This document shows positions 17,737 to 25,372 of a stretch of 64,000 nt of DNA, piece by piece. The notes under the pieces are model-generated. The model made no database searches. It was not told the DNA's origin and saw nothing but the letters and a program-made list of their open reading frames with translations. The stretch is from Chloroflexota bacterium. Lineage in GTDB: Bacteria; Chloroflexota; Anaerolineae; UBA1429. Each line of letters starts with the position of its first letter. The first letter of the stretch is position 1. The DNA lies in contig JAAYDC010000015.1 of the NCBI GenBank assembly GCA_012729455.1, positions 1-64,000 of the forward strand, written 5' to 3'. The translations under genes were made by a program, and so were the position numbers.

Positions 17737-18725
17737 GCACCGACCTTGAAGATCAACTTGACGCGTCCGGCATCGATCTCGTCGCCTGATTTAAGCGGCT
17801 GCGGCGTGCCTGGCTGCAGGCGTTGACGGTTGAGCAAGGTAAAGTTGGTGCTGTTGAGGTCCTCGATCGTATAGCTGCCGCCACTCGAGCTGATTTTAAA
17901 GTGCTTGCGCGATACACCGCCATCCACACCGCCGTGCGCTGTCAGGTCGATTTCGGGGAATACGCCCGAGTAAGCGTCTTCGCGGCCCACCACCACCTCG
18001 GCAACAGCGGGCAGCGGCAACTCGGTACCGCTGGCGGATACCACCAGGCACGCCTCAGAGGCCGCGGCAGCCGCTTGCGACACAGCCGGGGTGGGTTCGA
18101 CTGCTGCCGTTGCTCCGGCGCCCTTGAGGGCTGTCCCACAGTTCTCGCAGTAGACGTCCTGAGCGGTTACCTGGGCGCCGCAGCTCGGGCAGTTGAGCCC
18201 GCCGACAGCCGGCGCCGCAGCATCGACTGGTGCGGCCTGCGACTGCACCGGCGCAAGCCCGCGCTGGTTCTTTAGGTCGGATCCGCAGGCAAAGCAAAAC
18301 TCGTCGTCATCCTTGACACCTGCGCCGCAATCGCGGCAGGTATGCGGGTCAGCAACAACCGCGCTGGCCGCCTCTGGAGCTACCACAGGGATTTGTGCGC
18401 TGGTCACTGGCTCGGGAGCCGCCAAGGGCGTGCCACAGTTTTGGCAAAATGCCTCGCCTGGCAGGTTCTGCGCCCCGCATGACGGACAGATCGCCTCCGA
18501 AACAACAGCCGCCGGCGCGGCTTGTGGTTCGGCCGGGGCAGCTGCGGGCACAGCAGTCGGCTGCTCAGAAGCAGCAACAGGTTCCGGCTGTACCGCTGGC
18601 TGAACAGATTCGGTTTGCGGGGCAGCTGCGGGTTGGGCCTCTTTGGCGGGCAGGCGAGTGCCGCACTGATCGCAAAAGATGGCGTCATCCTGGACGGTAT
18701 TCTGGCAATTGGAGCAGGTGCGCAT
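17733..18725 (-). CDS. Four-zinc-ribbon protein with C-terminal FHA domain
   Basis: The 330-aa protein is a probable phospho-threonine reader of the cassette. Four C-x2-C...C-x2-C zinc ribbons lie at about residues 4-22, 84-103, 130-148 and 180-199, separated by Ala/Pro/Glu-rich linkers. The FHA domain fills about 225-328 with VVGREDAY, GVSRKHFKI and EDLNSTNFT, the Arg, Ser/His and Asn positions that bind phosphothreonine in known FHA domains. The start has GGAG 6 nt before it, and the gene begins 2 bp after the vWA gene. It likely bridges the phosphorylated partners; its target is not known. Confidence 0.85.
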   Translation of the reverse strand: MRTCSNCQNTVQDDAIFCDQCGTRLPAKEAQPAAAPQTESVQPAVQPEPVAASEQPTAVPAAAPAEPQAAPAAVVSEAICPSCGAQNLPGEAFCQNCGTPLAAPEPVTSAQIPVVAPEAASAVVADPHTCRDCGAGVKDDDEFCFACGSDLKNQRGLAPVQSQAAPVDAAAPAVGGLNCPSCGAQVTAQDVYCENCGTALKGAGATAAVEPTPAVSQAAAAASEACLVVSASGTELPLPAVAEVVVGREDAYSGVFPEIDLTAHGGVDGGVSRKHFKISSSGGSYTIEDLNSTNFTLLNRQRLQPGTPQPLKSGDEIDAGRVKLIFKVGA

Positions 18726-18727
18726 GG

Positions 18728-20008
18728 TTATTCTCCTTTATCTGGCGCTGTCGGATTCTCGGTCAGGCGCTGAGTGAGTTTACGGGTCTGGTAATGCAGC
18801 TTTTTCGTGCCGCTCGATGACATCTGTCCGGAGCATTCCAGGTTATTGGCCTCCTGCTGAGCCGCCTGCGCCAAGTCGGTTTCACCAAGTTCGAGCAGGC
18901 GGGTTGCGGCGGCGCGCAGCTTTTGGGTAGCGCCGGCGATGTCGCCGCCCTGAGCATCCGCCAGGGCACGCGTCTGCAGCTTGTATGCCGTCACACGCTC
19001 AACCAGGTTCATCACGCGCGCGTCGTACTGGGCGGTCTGAGTGGGATCGGTGCTGTAGTTGACCACAATATCGCCGCGCACACTGGCCCCCGTGATCCCC
19101 TGCGTGGGCAGATCATAGATCAGCTGGGTTTGGGCGATGCGGTAGCGCCCGGCTTGGCGCGGCGGCACGAGGATCTCGACCAGCAAAGCCTTGCCCGAGA
19201 CGGCGTCCATCTCGCCCAGCGGCACCTGCACGTCAGCCTCGCCCACGGGGGTATAGCCGAGGTTGGTGATCATCGGCGTGACCTGCCACACCTGACGAGG
19301 GCTCACGCCTGCCACCAGTCGCATGATCAGCTGGGCGTCGCGCAAGACAGCCTGCTGTGCACGCTCGACCGTCTGGTTAAAGAGCGGTGCAATCTCGTCG
19401 GCCGAGACGATCTGGTCGGCATTGCCGAGCGAGCGGGCTGCGACTTCATCCAGCAGCTTTTCGTTCCAATCGTCTCCCAGACCCAGCACCTCGATGGGGA
19501 TGCGGTGTTCGCCGGCTTCTTTGGCGAGACGCAGGCACTGCTCTTCGTCGCCAAAGGTCTGCCCATCGGTGAACAAGAGCAGCTTGTTGGTGCGCTCTTC
19601 GGAATACTGCCGATAGACTTCGCGCAGACCGAGGCTCATCCCGCGCGACATCTGCGTCCCTCCGCCCGCCACGATGCGCTGCACGCGCTGGCTCAGGTTG
19701 CCCTGCTTGCCCAGCGGGGCACCGCCAGCCACCACGGTGGCCGAATCGTTAAACACCGTCAGCGAAACCAGATCGTCGGGAGCAAGCTTTGCCAGTGCCA
19801 GCTCGACAGCCTCAATCAGGCGAGTGAGCTTTTCACCGCGCATTGAACCGGAATGATCCAGCACAAAGCCAATGTTGAGCCCGATGCGCTCCTGACTGAT
19901 GACCGCCTGCGGCTGCGCCTCGACCAGGGCATAGATCAGCTGCTGGCTGTTGGTAACGGGGATATAGGGTTTGTTGAGGGTTACTTTGACCTGAACTGCA
20001 TCGGACAT
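18728..20008 (-). CDS. von Willebrand factor A (vWA) domain protein
   Basis: The protein is 426 aa with the vWA domain at about residues 40-220. The metal-ion-dependent adhesion site is intact: GFVLDHSGSMRG (DxSxS), GTQMSRG (Thr) and LLFTDGQTFGD (Asp). A beta-rich domain and a helical tail follow. There is no signal peptide, so it is cytoplasmic. I moved the start to the ATG at 20008 because GGAGG sits 8 nt before it; a GTG at 20017 overlaps that site. In TerY-type triads a vWA protein works with a PP2C phosphatase and a kinase, which are exactly its neighbours here. Confidence 0.88.
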   Translation of the reverse strand: MSDAVQVKVTLNKPYIPVTNSQQLIYALVEAQPQAVISQERIGLNIGFVLDHSGSMRGEKLTRLIEAVELALAKLAPDDLVSLTVFNDSATVVAGGAPLGKQGNLSQRVQRIVAGGGTQMSRGMSLGLREVYRQYSEERTNKLLLFTDGQTFGDEEQCLRLAKEAGEHRIPIEVLGLGDDWNEKLLDEVAARSLGNADQIVSADEIAPLFNQTVERAQQAVLRDAQLIMRLVAGVSPRQVWQVTPMITNLGYTPVGEADVQVPLGEMDAVSGKALLVEILVPPRQAGRYRIAQTQLIYDLPTQGITGASVRGDIVVNYSTDPTQTAQYDARVMNLVERVTAYKLQTRALADAQGGDIAGATQKLRAAATRLLELGETDLAQAAQQEANNLECSGQMSSSGTKKLHYQTRKLTQRLTENPTAPDKGE

Positions 20009-20042
20009 GCTGTCCACCTCCTGTCAGAACATGCATGGCGCC

Positions 20043-21254
20043 CTAGAGCACTTGTACAACGATCACGCTGATATTGTCTTCACCGCCGGCGAGGTTTGCA
20101 TTGCGCACCAGACGCTCGCAGGCACGCTGCGGGTCGGATTCAGCCAGCAGTACCTCTTCGATGCCGTCGTCGTGCACCATCTCCCACAGGCCATCTGAGC
20201 ACAAGAGCAGGCGCTCCCCGGCGCCGAACGGCACCTGGAAGAGGTCGCCCTGCTGGTCGGGCCGGTCGCCGACCGATTGGTAGATCAGGTTGCGGCGCGG
20301 ATGCGTATAGACATCGTTGGGTTGAATCTGGCCGGTATCCACCAGGCGCTGCACCAGCGAGTGGTCTTTCGTCACACGTTGAAGCCCGCTTTGGTTATGC
20401 AGATAGGTGCGGCTATCACCGATGTTGGCGATGTACGCGACGCCGCCTGCCAGTAAAGCACACGTCAGGGTGCTGGTCATCTGGCTATTTTGGGCCCGAC
20501 GCGCCTCCAGGATGGCAGAGTTAGCGGCCTGCACCGCCTTCAGCAGGAGCTGCGGTATGGCATCCGCCGGAGGCAATTTGCCGGCTGCCGCTGGCGTCCA
20601 GGTGCTTGCTTCCAGTGCCTGCCAGAGCGCCTCGACCGTCATTCGGCTGGCGACCTCGCCCGAATCCTGTCCGCCCAGACCGTCAGCTACCACGAAAAAG
20701 GCCAGCTCGCAGACGCCATAGCGAGTAAAGGCGCGTCCCTCGACGTAATCTTCGTTTTGGTCACGCTGAGCCCCCTTGTCGGTAGCCAACCCCCAGGATA
20801 AGCGCAAACCGCCGGGTGCCTCGGCCGCAAGGGCGGGCGGTTGCTCGGGCATCAGGTAGCCATAATAAGTGCGGCCGCCCTCGATGAATACCAGGTCATG
20901 CTGCGCAGGAGGCGTCAGCAGGTGCTCATCAAGCTCCAAAGTGCGGTAGGGCTCAAGCATGGCGCCGCATTTGGCGCAATAGGTGTCGGTTGCGCTGTTC
21001 TCGTCCGACCCGCAGGCCGTGCAATGCGCCAGGTCGACAGCCTGGTAGCGGTTGCGGGTGGGGGTATCCTTCAGAACTGCGGTAATGCGGTAGCGCCCAC
21101 CCAACAAGGTGCCCGACGCGAGACTCTGCTCGGCGGGCAGCACTGGTGCAGTTGATGGTTGCGTTTGCGCGTCGTCAGAGGGCAGGGGGATACCACAAAA
21201 GGCGCAAAAGCCAGCCTGTTCACGATTGTCACGCTCACATGCTGGACATTTCAT
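20043..21254 (-). CDS. PP2C-family Ser/Thr phosphatase with zinc ribbons
   Basis: The protein is 403 aa. The first zinc ribbon is at residues about 4-22 and a second one is near 80-100 (HCTACGSDE...YCAKCGAML). The PP2C domain occupies about 150-400. All metal-site motifs are present: QRDQNEDYV, VVADGLGGQDSGEVAS, IGDSRTYL, LLLCSDGLWEMV and GGEDNISVIVV. It should dephosphorylate the products of the two flanking kinases. The start has GGAGG 7 nt upstream, 3 bp after the kinase-FHA gene, so these two are made together. Confidence 0.92.
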   Translation of the reverse strand: MKCPACERDNREQAGFCAFCGIPLPSDDAQTQPSTAPVLPAEQSLASGTLLGGRYRITAVLKDTPTRNRYQAVDLAHCTACGSDENSATDTYCAKCGAMLEPYRTLELDEHLLTPPAQHDLVFIEGGRTYYGYLMPEQPPALAAEAPGGLRLSWGLATDKGAQRDQNEDYVEGRAFTRYGVCELAFFVVADGLGGQDSGEVASRMTVEALWQALEASTWTPAAAGKLPPADAIPQLLLKAVQAANSAILEARRAQNSQMTSTLTCALLAGGVAYIANIGDSRTYLHNQSGLQRVTKDHSLVQRLVDTGQIQPNDVYTHPRRNLIYQSVGDRPDQQGDLFQVPFGAGERLLLCSDGLWEMVHDDGIEEVLLAESDPQRACERLVRNANLAGGEDNISVIVVQVL

Positions 21255-21257
21255 CCC

Positions 21258-22748
21258 TTACCTCCCATCCGGGTTGCTCTCCAGGAGCAGCTCGAGTTCA
21301 ATTCGTCCAACGCGCAGGCGGTCGTGAGCTAACATAGCCTGTGCTACAACAGGTTGCAGGGCGCGCCCGTTTATAAAAGTGCCGTTGGTGCTATTCAGGT
21401 CCGTGACGGTAACCAAGGGGCTGCGCACCGTGATGCGGCAGTGATTGCGCGAGATATAACCTTTTGGATCATAGTAGTCCAGGTCAACCTGCACGGGCAA
21501 ACTTCCGCCGCGGCGTCCAAGCAGATGGTCGCCATCCTGCAGGGAAAAGACCTTGTTATTGCCAACCTGGTTGACGATGCGCAGCTGCACACGCGGCGCA
21601 CGGCTCAGGCTACAGCAGCACTGACGGCAAAAGTGGGCCTGTTTGCGGTTAAAAGCTCCGCAGAGTGGACATTGGTTGACATAACCGTCGATATTAACAA
21701 CCGTGCTCGGTTTTGCCCCGGCAGAGCGTGGTGTCGGTCTGCTCTTGTTAGGCACTGTCGCTGGGCGCGACAGCGCTGGGCGAGCCGGTGCAGCGGTTGG
21801 CAATACCTTGTGCTGCGTCAGAGCGGGTTGCGGTGTAGCCAGCACACACTGAGGTGGCCCACTGCGGTATTCACGCCTGATCTCGGCAATAATCTGCTCC
21901 ATACGGCGGCGTTCGTGCCGCGAGAGGCAGTCGTAGAGGGCACGTTGCATCTCGCGGGCGCTCTGGTAGCGAGCCTCGCGATTGTGGGCCATGGCGCGGT
22001 CGATAACAGCTGCCATCGCCTCGCTGACGGCTGGATTCATCTGCCTCAGCGAAGGACGCGGTGTCGGCACAAAGTAGGGCAGGGGGGCACTGTTGGCCAA
22101 CAGGTGATACATGGTAGCGCCCAGGGCATACAGGTCGGCACGCGCGTCGGTCTGCTGCTCACCCCATTGCTCGGGCGCGGCATAGTTTTCAGAGCCCATC
22201 GTGATCGTATCACGCCGTTGTCCGAACTTGAAAGTGCGCGCGATGCCGAAATCGATCAGCTTAATACGGCCGCTGGGGGTTATCATGGCGTTGCTGGGCT
22301 TTAAATCGCGAAAGATCACGGGCGGCTTGCGGCTGTGCAGGTAATTCAGCACCTCACAGATCTGGATAGCCCAATCCAGCACCGTGGAGGGCAGCAGCGG
22401 TGCGCCGGTTTTTTCAAGACGCTTGGCCAACGATTCGCCTTGAACAAAATCCATCACCAGGTAAACGCGCCCATTTGATTCAAAAAAAGCCGCCACTTTG
22501 GGCAGGTTTGGATGATCAAGCCCTACCAGGATATTGGCTTCCTGCGTAAAGAGGGCACGTGCTTCGTCCAGAGAGTGGGTATCATCGGGATCGGAGCGCA
22601 GCTCTTTCATCGCCCAGGTGTAGGTGCTGCCGTCCGGCAGCTGTTCCTCGACCTGGTACACCCACGCCATACCCCCGCCAGCCACCAGCCGGCTGACGCG
22701 GTAGCGGCCCTTTACGATTGTGCCCGAGGTTAGTGGTTGTGTATCCAT
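21258..22748 (-). CDS. Ser/Thr protein kinase with zinc ribbon and C-terminal FHA domain
   Basis: The protein is 496 aa. The kinase domain (about 12-275) has a complete active site: LVAGGGMAWVYQV loop, the lysine in AMKEL, FRDLKPSNAMI, DFGIART and AAPEQW. A proline-rich linker, one zinc ribbon (about 358-378, CPLCGAF...CRQCCCSL) and an FHA domain (about 395-485, with HLLGRRGG, ISRNHCRI and DLNSTNGTF) follow. It has no transmembrane helix, unlike the kinase at the other end of the cassette. It is the first gene of the five and lies back-to-back with an MgtC-like gene. Confidence 0.92.
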   Translation of the reverse strand: MDTQPLTSGTIVKGRYRVSRLVAGGGMAWVYQVEEQLPDGSTYTWAMKELRSDPDDTHSLDEARALFTQEANILVGLDHPNLPKVAAFFESNGRVYLVMDFVQGESLAKRLEKTGAPLLPSTVLDWAIQICEVLNYLHSRKPPVIFRDLKPSNAMITPSGRIKLIDFGIARTFKFGQRRDTITMGSENYAAPEQWGEQQTDARADLYALGATMYHLLANSAPLPYFVPTPRPSLRQMNPAVSEAMAAVIDRAMAHNREARYQSAREMQRALYDCLSRHERRRMEQIIAEIRREYRSGPPQCVLATPQPALTQHKVLPTAAPARPALSRPATVPNKSRPTPRSAGAKPSTVVNIDGYVNQCPLCGAFNRKQAHFCRQCCCSLSRAPRVQLRIVNQVGNNKVFSLQDGDHLLGRRGGSLPVQVDLDYYDPKGYISRNHCRITVRSPLVTVTDLNSTNGTFINGRALQPVVAQAMLAHDRLRVGRIELELLLESNPDGR

Positions 22749-22812
22749 CTAACTCAATACGCAGCAAGCAGGATAAAGTTGTGGTGGGCTGGCGTGCGGC
22801 GGGCAACACGGG

Positions 22813-22818
22813 TATAAT
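22813..22818 (+). promoter_or_regulatory. -10 element before mgtC-like gene
   Basis: A perfect TATAAT lies 28 nt before the ATG at 22847, and AAGGAGG follows at 22834-22840 with a 6-nt spacer. No good -35 at 16-18 nt was seen, so the promoter may need an activator. Confidence 0.4.
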
Positions 22819-22846
22819 AGCCTTTCAATCCATAAGGAGGCTCAGG

Positions 22847-23332
22847 ATGATCCCCTGGTGGGAGGTATTAGTGCGACTGGTGCTTGCCACCCTTATGGGC
22901 GCCATGATCGGCTGGGACCGCGAACGTACCGGCAAGCCAGCCGGGTTACGCACACTTATGCTGGTTGCGCTGGCATCCTGCACCTATTACCTGGCTGCAG
23001 CACAGGCCACCGCGGCGATGGGCGTCCCGCCCGACACAATCCGCGCCATGGCCGGCATAGTTGGCGGTGTCGGCTTTTTAGGTGCCGGCATCATCATGCG
23101 CTCGAACGACGAGATCTACTGGCTGACTACGGCCGCCGCGCTGTGGGCAGCTGCGGCACTGGGAATGGCCGCCGGTATGGGAGTGTACTATATCACTGTG
23201 CTTTCCGGCTTGCTGGTTTTAATAATCCTTTCCGTTCTGCCGGCGCTCGAGAAGCACATCTCCAATCGGCGCCGCAAGAAAAAGACACCTCCTCCGCAGC
23301 CGCCAGAACCGCATAACCCGCCAGACAACTAA
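22847..23332 (+). CDS. MgtC/SapB-family membrane protein
   Basis: The 161-aa protein has about four transmembrane helices and a short charged, proline-rich tail. The family block RDRERTGKPAGLRT-like (GWDRERTGKPAGLRTLMLV) is near residues 22-40, and IVGGVGFLGAGIIMR near 75-90. MgtC/SapB proteins are linked to Mg2+ stress and growth at low magnesium; the exact activity is unsettled. This is the short form without the C-terminal regulatory domain of enterobacterial MgtC. It has its own start signals, AAGGAGG 6 nt before the ATG. Confidence 0.85.
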   Translation: MIPWWEVLVRLVLATLMGAMIGWDRERTGKPAGLRTLMLVALASCTYYLAAAQATAAMGVPPDTIRAMAGIVGGVGFLGAGIIMRSNDEIYWLTTAAALWAAAALGMAAGMGVYYITVLSGLLVLIILSVLPALEKHISNRRRKKKTPPPQPPEPHNPPDN

Positions 23333-23345
23333 GGCATCTGGCGGG
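23317..23345. terminator. Stem-loop at convergent gene ends
   Basis: A perfect 9-bp inverted repeat (CCCGCCAGA and TCTGGCGGG) with an 11-nt loop spans the stop codon of the MgtC-like gene. The convergent reductase ends 10 bp further. There is no U-tract, so it may be a weak or factor-assisted terminator or an mRNA-stabilising hairpin. Confidence 0.5.
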
Positions 23346-23354
23346 TCAAGTAAC

Positions 23355-24347
23355 CTAGTCGGCGATAGCTGCGTCGATGGCGCTGAGTTCGTCATCGGTA
23401 AAGACGAGGTTATCGAGCGCGGCAACACACTCTTCGATCTGTGATACGCGGCTGGCGCCGATCAGTGCTGAGGTCATGCCCGGATGGCGCAGCACCCAAG
23501 CGATGGCTAACTGCGCCAGCGACTGGCCGCGCGCGTGGGCGACCTCGGCGAGCTTGCGCACCTTGGCCACGGCTGCATCGGTGATGTGTTCGGGCCGCAG
23601 GAAGCCGGTGGGACGGCCGGCGCGTGAATCAGCCGGGATACCTCCCAGATAGCGCTCGGTCAGCAAGCCCTGCGCGAGGGGCGAGAAGACGATGCAGCCC
23701 ATCCCCTCAGAGTCGAGCGTCTCCAGCAGTTCGTCCTCGATCCAGCGGTTAAAGATGTTGTATACCGGCTGATGGATGAGCGCCGGAGTGCCCATACGGC
23801 GCAGGATCGCGGCAGCACGGCGGGTCTGTTCGGCGTTATAGGATGAGATCCCCACATACAAGGCCTTGCCTGAACGCACCGCCTGATCGAGCGCCCCCAT
23901 GGTCTCCTCAAGCGGCGTGTTGGGGTCAGGCCGGTGGCTGTAAAAGATGTCGACATAATCCAGGCGCATGCGCCGGAGGCTCTGGTCAAGGCTGCTGAGC
24001 AGGTATTTGCGCGAACCCCAATCGCCGTACGGTCCAGGCCACATTTGGTAACCGGCTTTGGTCGAGATAATCAGCTCATCGCGGTAGCTCTTCAAATCGG
24101 CGTGCAAGATCGAGCCAAAGGTCTCTTCGGCCGAGCCTCGCGGCGGCCCATAGTTATTGGCCAGATCAAAGTGGGTGATGCCCAGGTCAAAGGCGCGATG
24201 GATCATGGCGCGCGCATTTTCGCGCAGATCGACCCCGCCAAAGTTGTGCCATAACCCCAACGATATGGATGGCAGCAGCAGACCCGACCTGCCACTGCGC
24301 CGGTAGGGCATCTTGTCGTAACGTGATTCAAGTGCCTGATAAACCAT
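23355..24347 (-). CDS. YghZ-like aldo/keto reductase (L-glyceraldehyde 3-phosphate reductase type)
   Basis: The 330 aa closely resemble the YghZ/Gpr branch of aldo/keto reductases, related to potassium-channel beta subunits. The N-terminus ESRYDKMPYRRSGRSG, the block LPSISLGLWHNFGG and ITHFDLANNYGPPRGSAEE (catalytic Asp and Tyr) are the branch signatures. Known members detoxify L-glyceraldehyde 3-phosphate and methylglyoxal with NADPH. It is a single gene; GGAGG lies 6 nt before the ATG, and a promoter is visible at 24499-24528. Confidence 0.88.
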   Translation of the reverse strand: MVYQALESRYDKMPYRRSGRSGLLLPSISLGLWHNFGGVDLRENARAMIHRAFDLGITHFDLANNYGPPRGSAEETFGSILHADLKSYRDELIISTKAGYQMWPGPYGDWGSRKYLLSSLDQSLRRMRLDYVDIFYSHRPDPNTPLEETMGALDQAVRSGKALYVGISSYNAEQTRRAAAILRRMGTPALIHQPVYNIFNRWIEDELLETLDSEGMGCIVFSPLAQGLLTERYLGGIPADSRAGRPTGFLRPEHITDAAVAKVRKLAEVAHARGQSLAQLAIAWVLRHPGMTSALIGASRVSQIEECVAALDNLVFTDDELSAIDAAIAD

Positions 24348-24498
24348 GTTGCCTCCTGTCTATTGCTATCTGAACGGGTTGAGTGCGAAAGACGATAAAT
24401 CAGAAGGGTGAATTGCCCCCATAACGATACACAACGCTCCTGCGGGTTGGGTTACGCGCCCGCACCGTTGAGCCACCTGGCAATGCCGGTTTGATGGT

Positions 24499-24528
24499 AT
24501 TGTAGGTCGGATGAGGAGCGAAAAGCAA
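24499..24528 (-). promoter_or_regulatory. Candidate promoter of the YghZ-like reductase gene
   Basis: Minus strand: TTGCTT (24528-24523), 18 nt, TACAAT (24504-24499). This predicts a leader of about 145 nt before the ATG at 24347. It is divergent from the stronger promoter at 24548-24576. Confidence 0.45.
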
Positions 24529-24547
24529 CTGTAAGCTTCGTTTGCAG

Positions 24548-24576
24548 TTGACAAGCATGCCGCTAGCCCGTACACT
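24548..24576 (+). promoter_or_regulatory. Promoter of the AAC(3)-like gene
   Basis: Perfect -35 TTGACA (24548-24553), 17 nt, -10 TACACT (24571-24576). The start of transcription would be near 24583, only about 12-21 nt before the possible start codons at 24595 and 24604, leaving little room for a Shine-Dalgarno site. Confidence 0.65.
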
Positions 24577-24603
24577 CGCGCCATCAACCTGAAAGTGTTT
24601 GGT

Positions 24604-25371
24604 ATGGCGAAAGCGCGCTACCACGCCGAACGAATTGCTGATGAATTACTCGCTGCCGGGCTGCGGCCAGGCAGTGTTGTGTTTGTTCACTCGTCGCTCT
24701 CCAAACTGGGATGGGTGGAGGGCGGGCCGGAAACCGTCATCGCCGGGCTCCGCCGCGCCCTGGGCAAGCAGGGCACCCTGCTTTTGCCAGGCTTTTCGTT
24801 CAGCACAGTTACCAAAGAACAGCCTCTGTTCGATATCCGCCACACACCTTCGTGCGTGGGTGCGATCTCGGAATACTTTCGCACCATGCCTGGCGTTGTG
24901 CGCAGCTGGCACCCGACTCACTCGGTATGCGGCATCGGACCGCTGGCACAACACCTGATTGACCGCCACGCTGAGGATGAGACACCCGTCGGTGCTCATT
25001 CGCCGTTGCGCACGGTGCGCGATCTGTGGGGCCAGGTGGTATTCCTGGGTTGCGGTGTCAGCCCGAATACCTCGATGCACGGTGTCGAGGAGCTGGCACG
25101 TCCGCCATTTTTCCTGCGCGAGTACTATACCTACCAGATGACTGACTGGGACGGCCAGGTGCACAATGTGCGTCACCGACACCACGATTTCCGCGGCTGG
25201 CGCCAGCGCTACGAGCGCCTGGAGCCCTTCCTGGCGCGCGGCACAGAACTCCACGAGGGTCCCGTGCTCGAAGGCAGAGTGCACATCATGGAAGCGCGCG
25301 CGCTGTGGGCGCGGGGTGTGGCAGAAATGAAGCGCAATCCGTTTGCCTTTGTCGAACGCATCATCAGCTGA
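24604..25371 (+). CDS. Aminoglycoside N3-acetyltransferase family protein
   Basis: This is an acetyl-CoA-dependent acetyltransferase of the AAC(3)/YokD family, about 255 aa. The N-terminal VVFVHSSLSKLGWVEGG, GTLLLPGFSF, the WHPTHSVCGIG histidine block and LGCGVSPNTSMHGVEE match this family. Chromosomal members near polysaccharide genes often act on sugars or other amines rather than antibiotics, so resistance is not implied. I took the ATG at 24604; GTG at 24595 in the same frame is an alternative. No ribosome-binding site is seen for either, and the predicted leader is very short. Confidence 0.8.
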   Translation: MAKARYHAERIADELLAAGLRPGSVVFVHSSLSKLGWVEGGPETVIAGLRRALGKQGTLLLPGFSFSTVTKEQPLFDIRHTPSCVGAISEYFRTMPGVVRSWHPTHSVCGIGPLAQHLIDRHAEDETPVGAHSPLRTVRDLWGQVVFLGCGVSPNTSMHGVEELARPPFFLREYYTYQMTDWDGQVHNVRHRHHDFRGWRQRYERLEPFLARGTELHEGPVLEGRVHIMEARALWARGVAEMKRNPFAFVERIIS

Positions 25372-25372
25372 C

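Noticed and set aside
24604-25371. Antibiotic resistance gene
   Set aside because: The AAC(3)-like family includes many chromosomal sugar or amine acetyltransferases; the surface-glycan neighbours do not suggest resistance.
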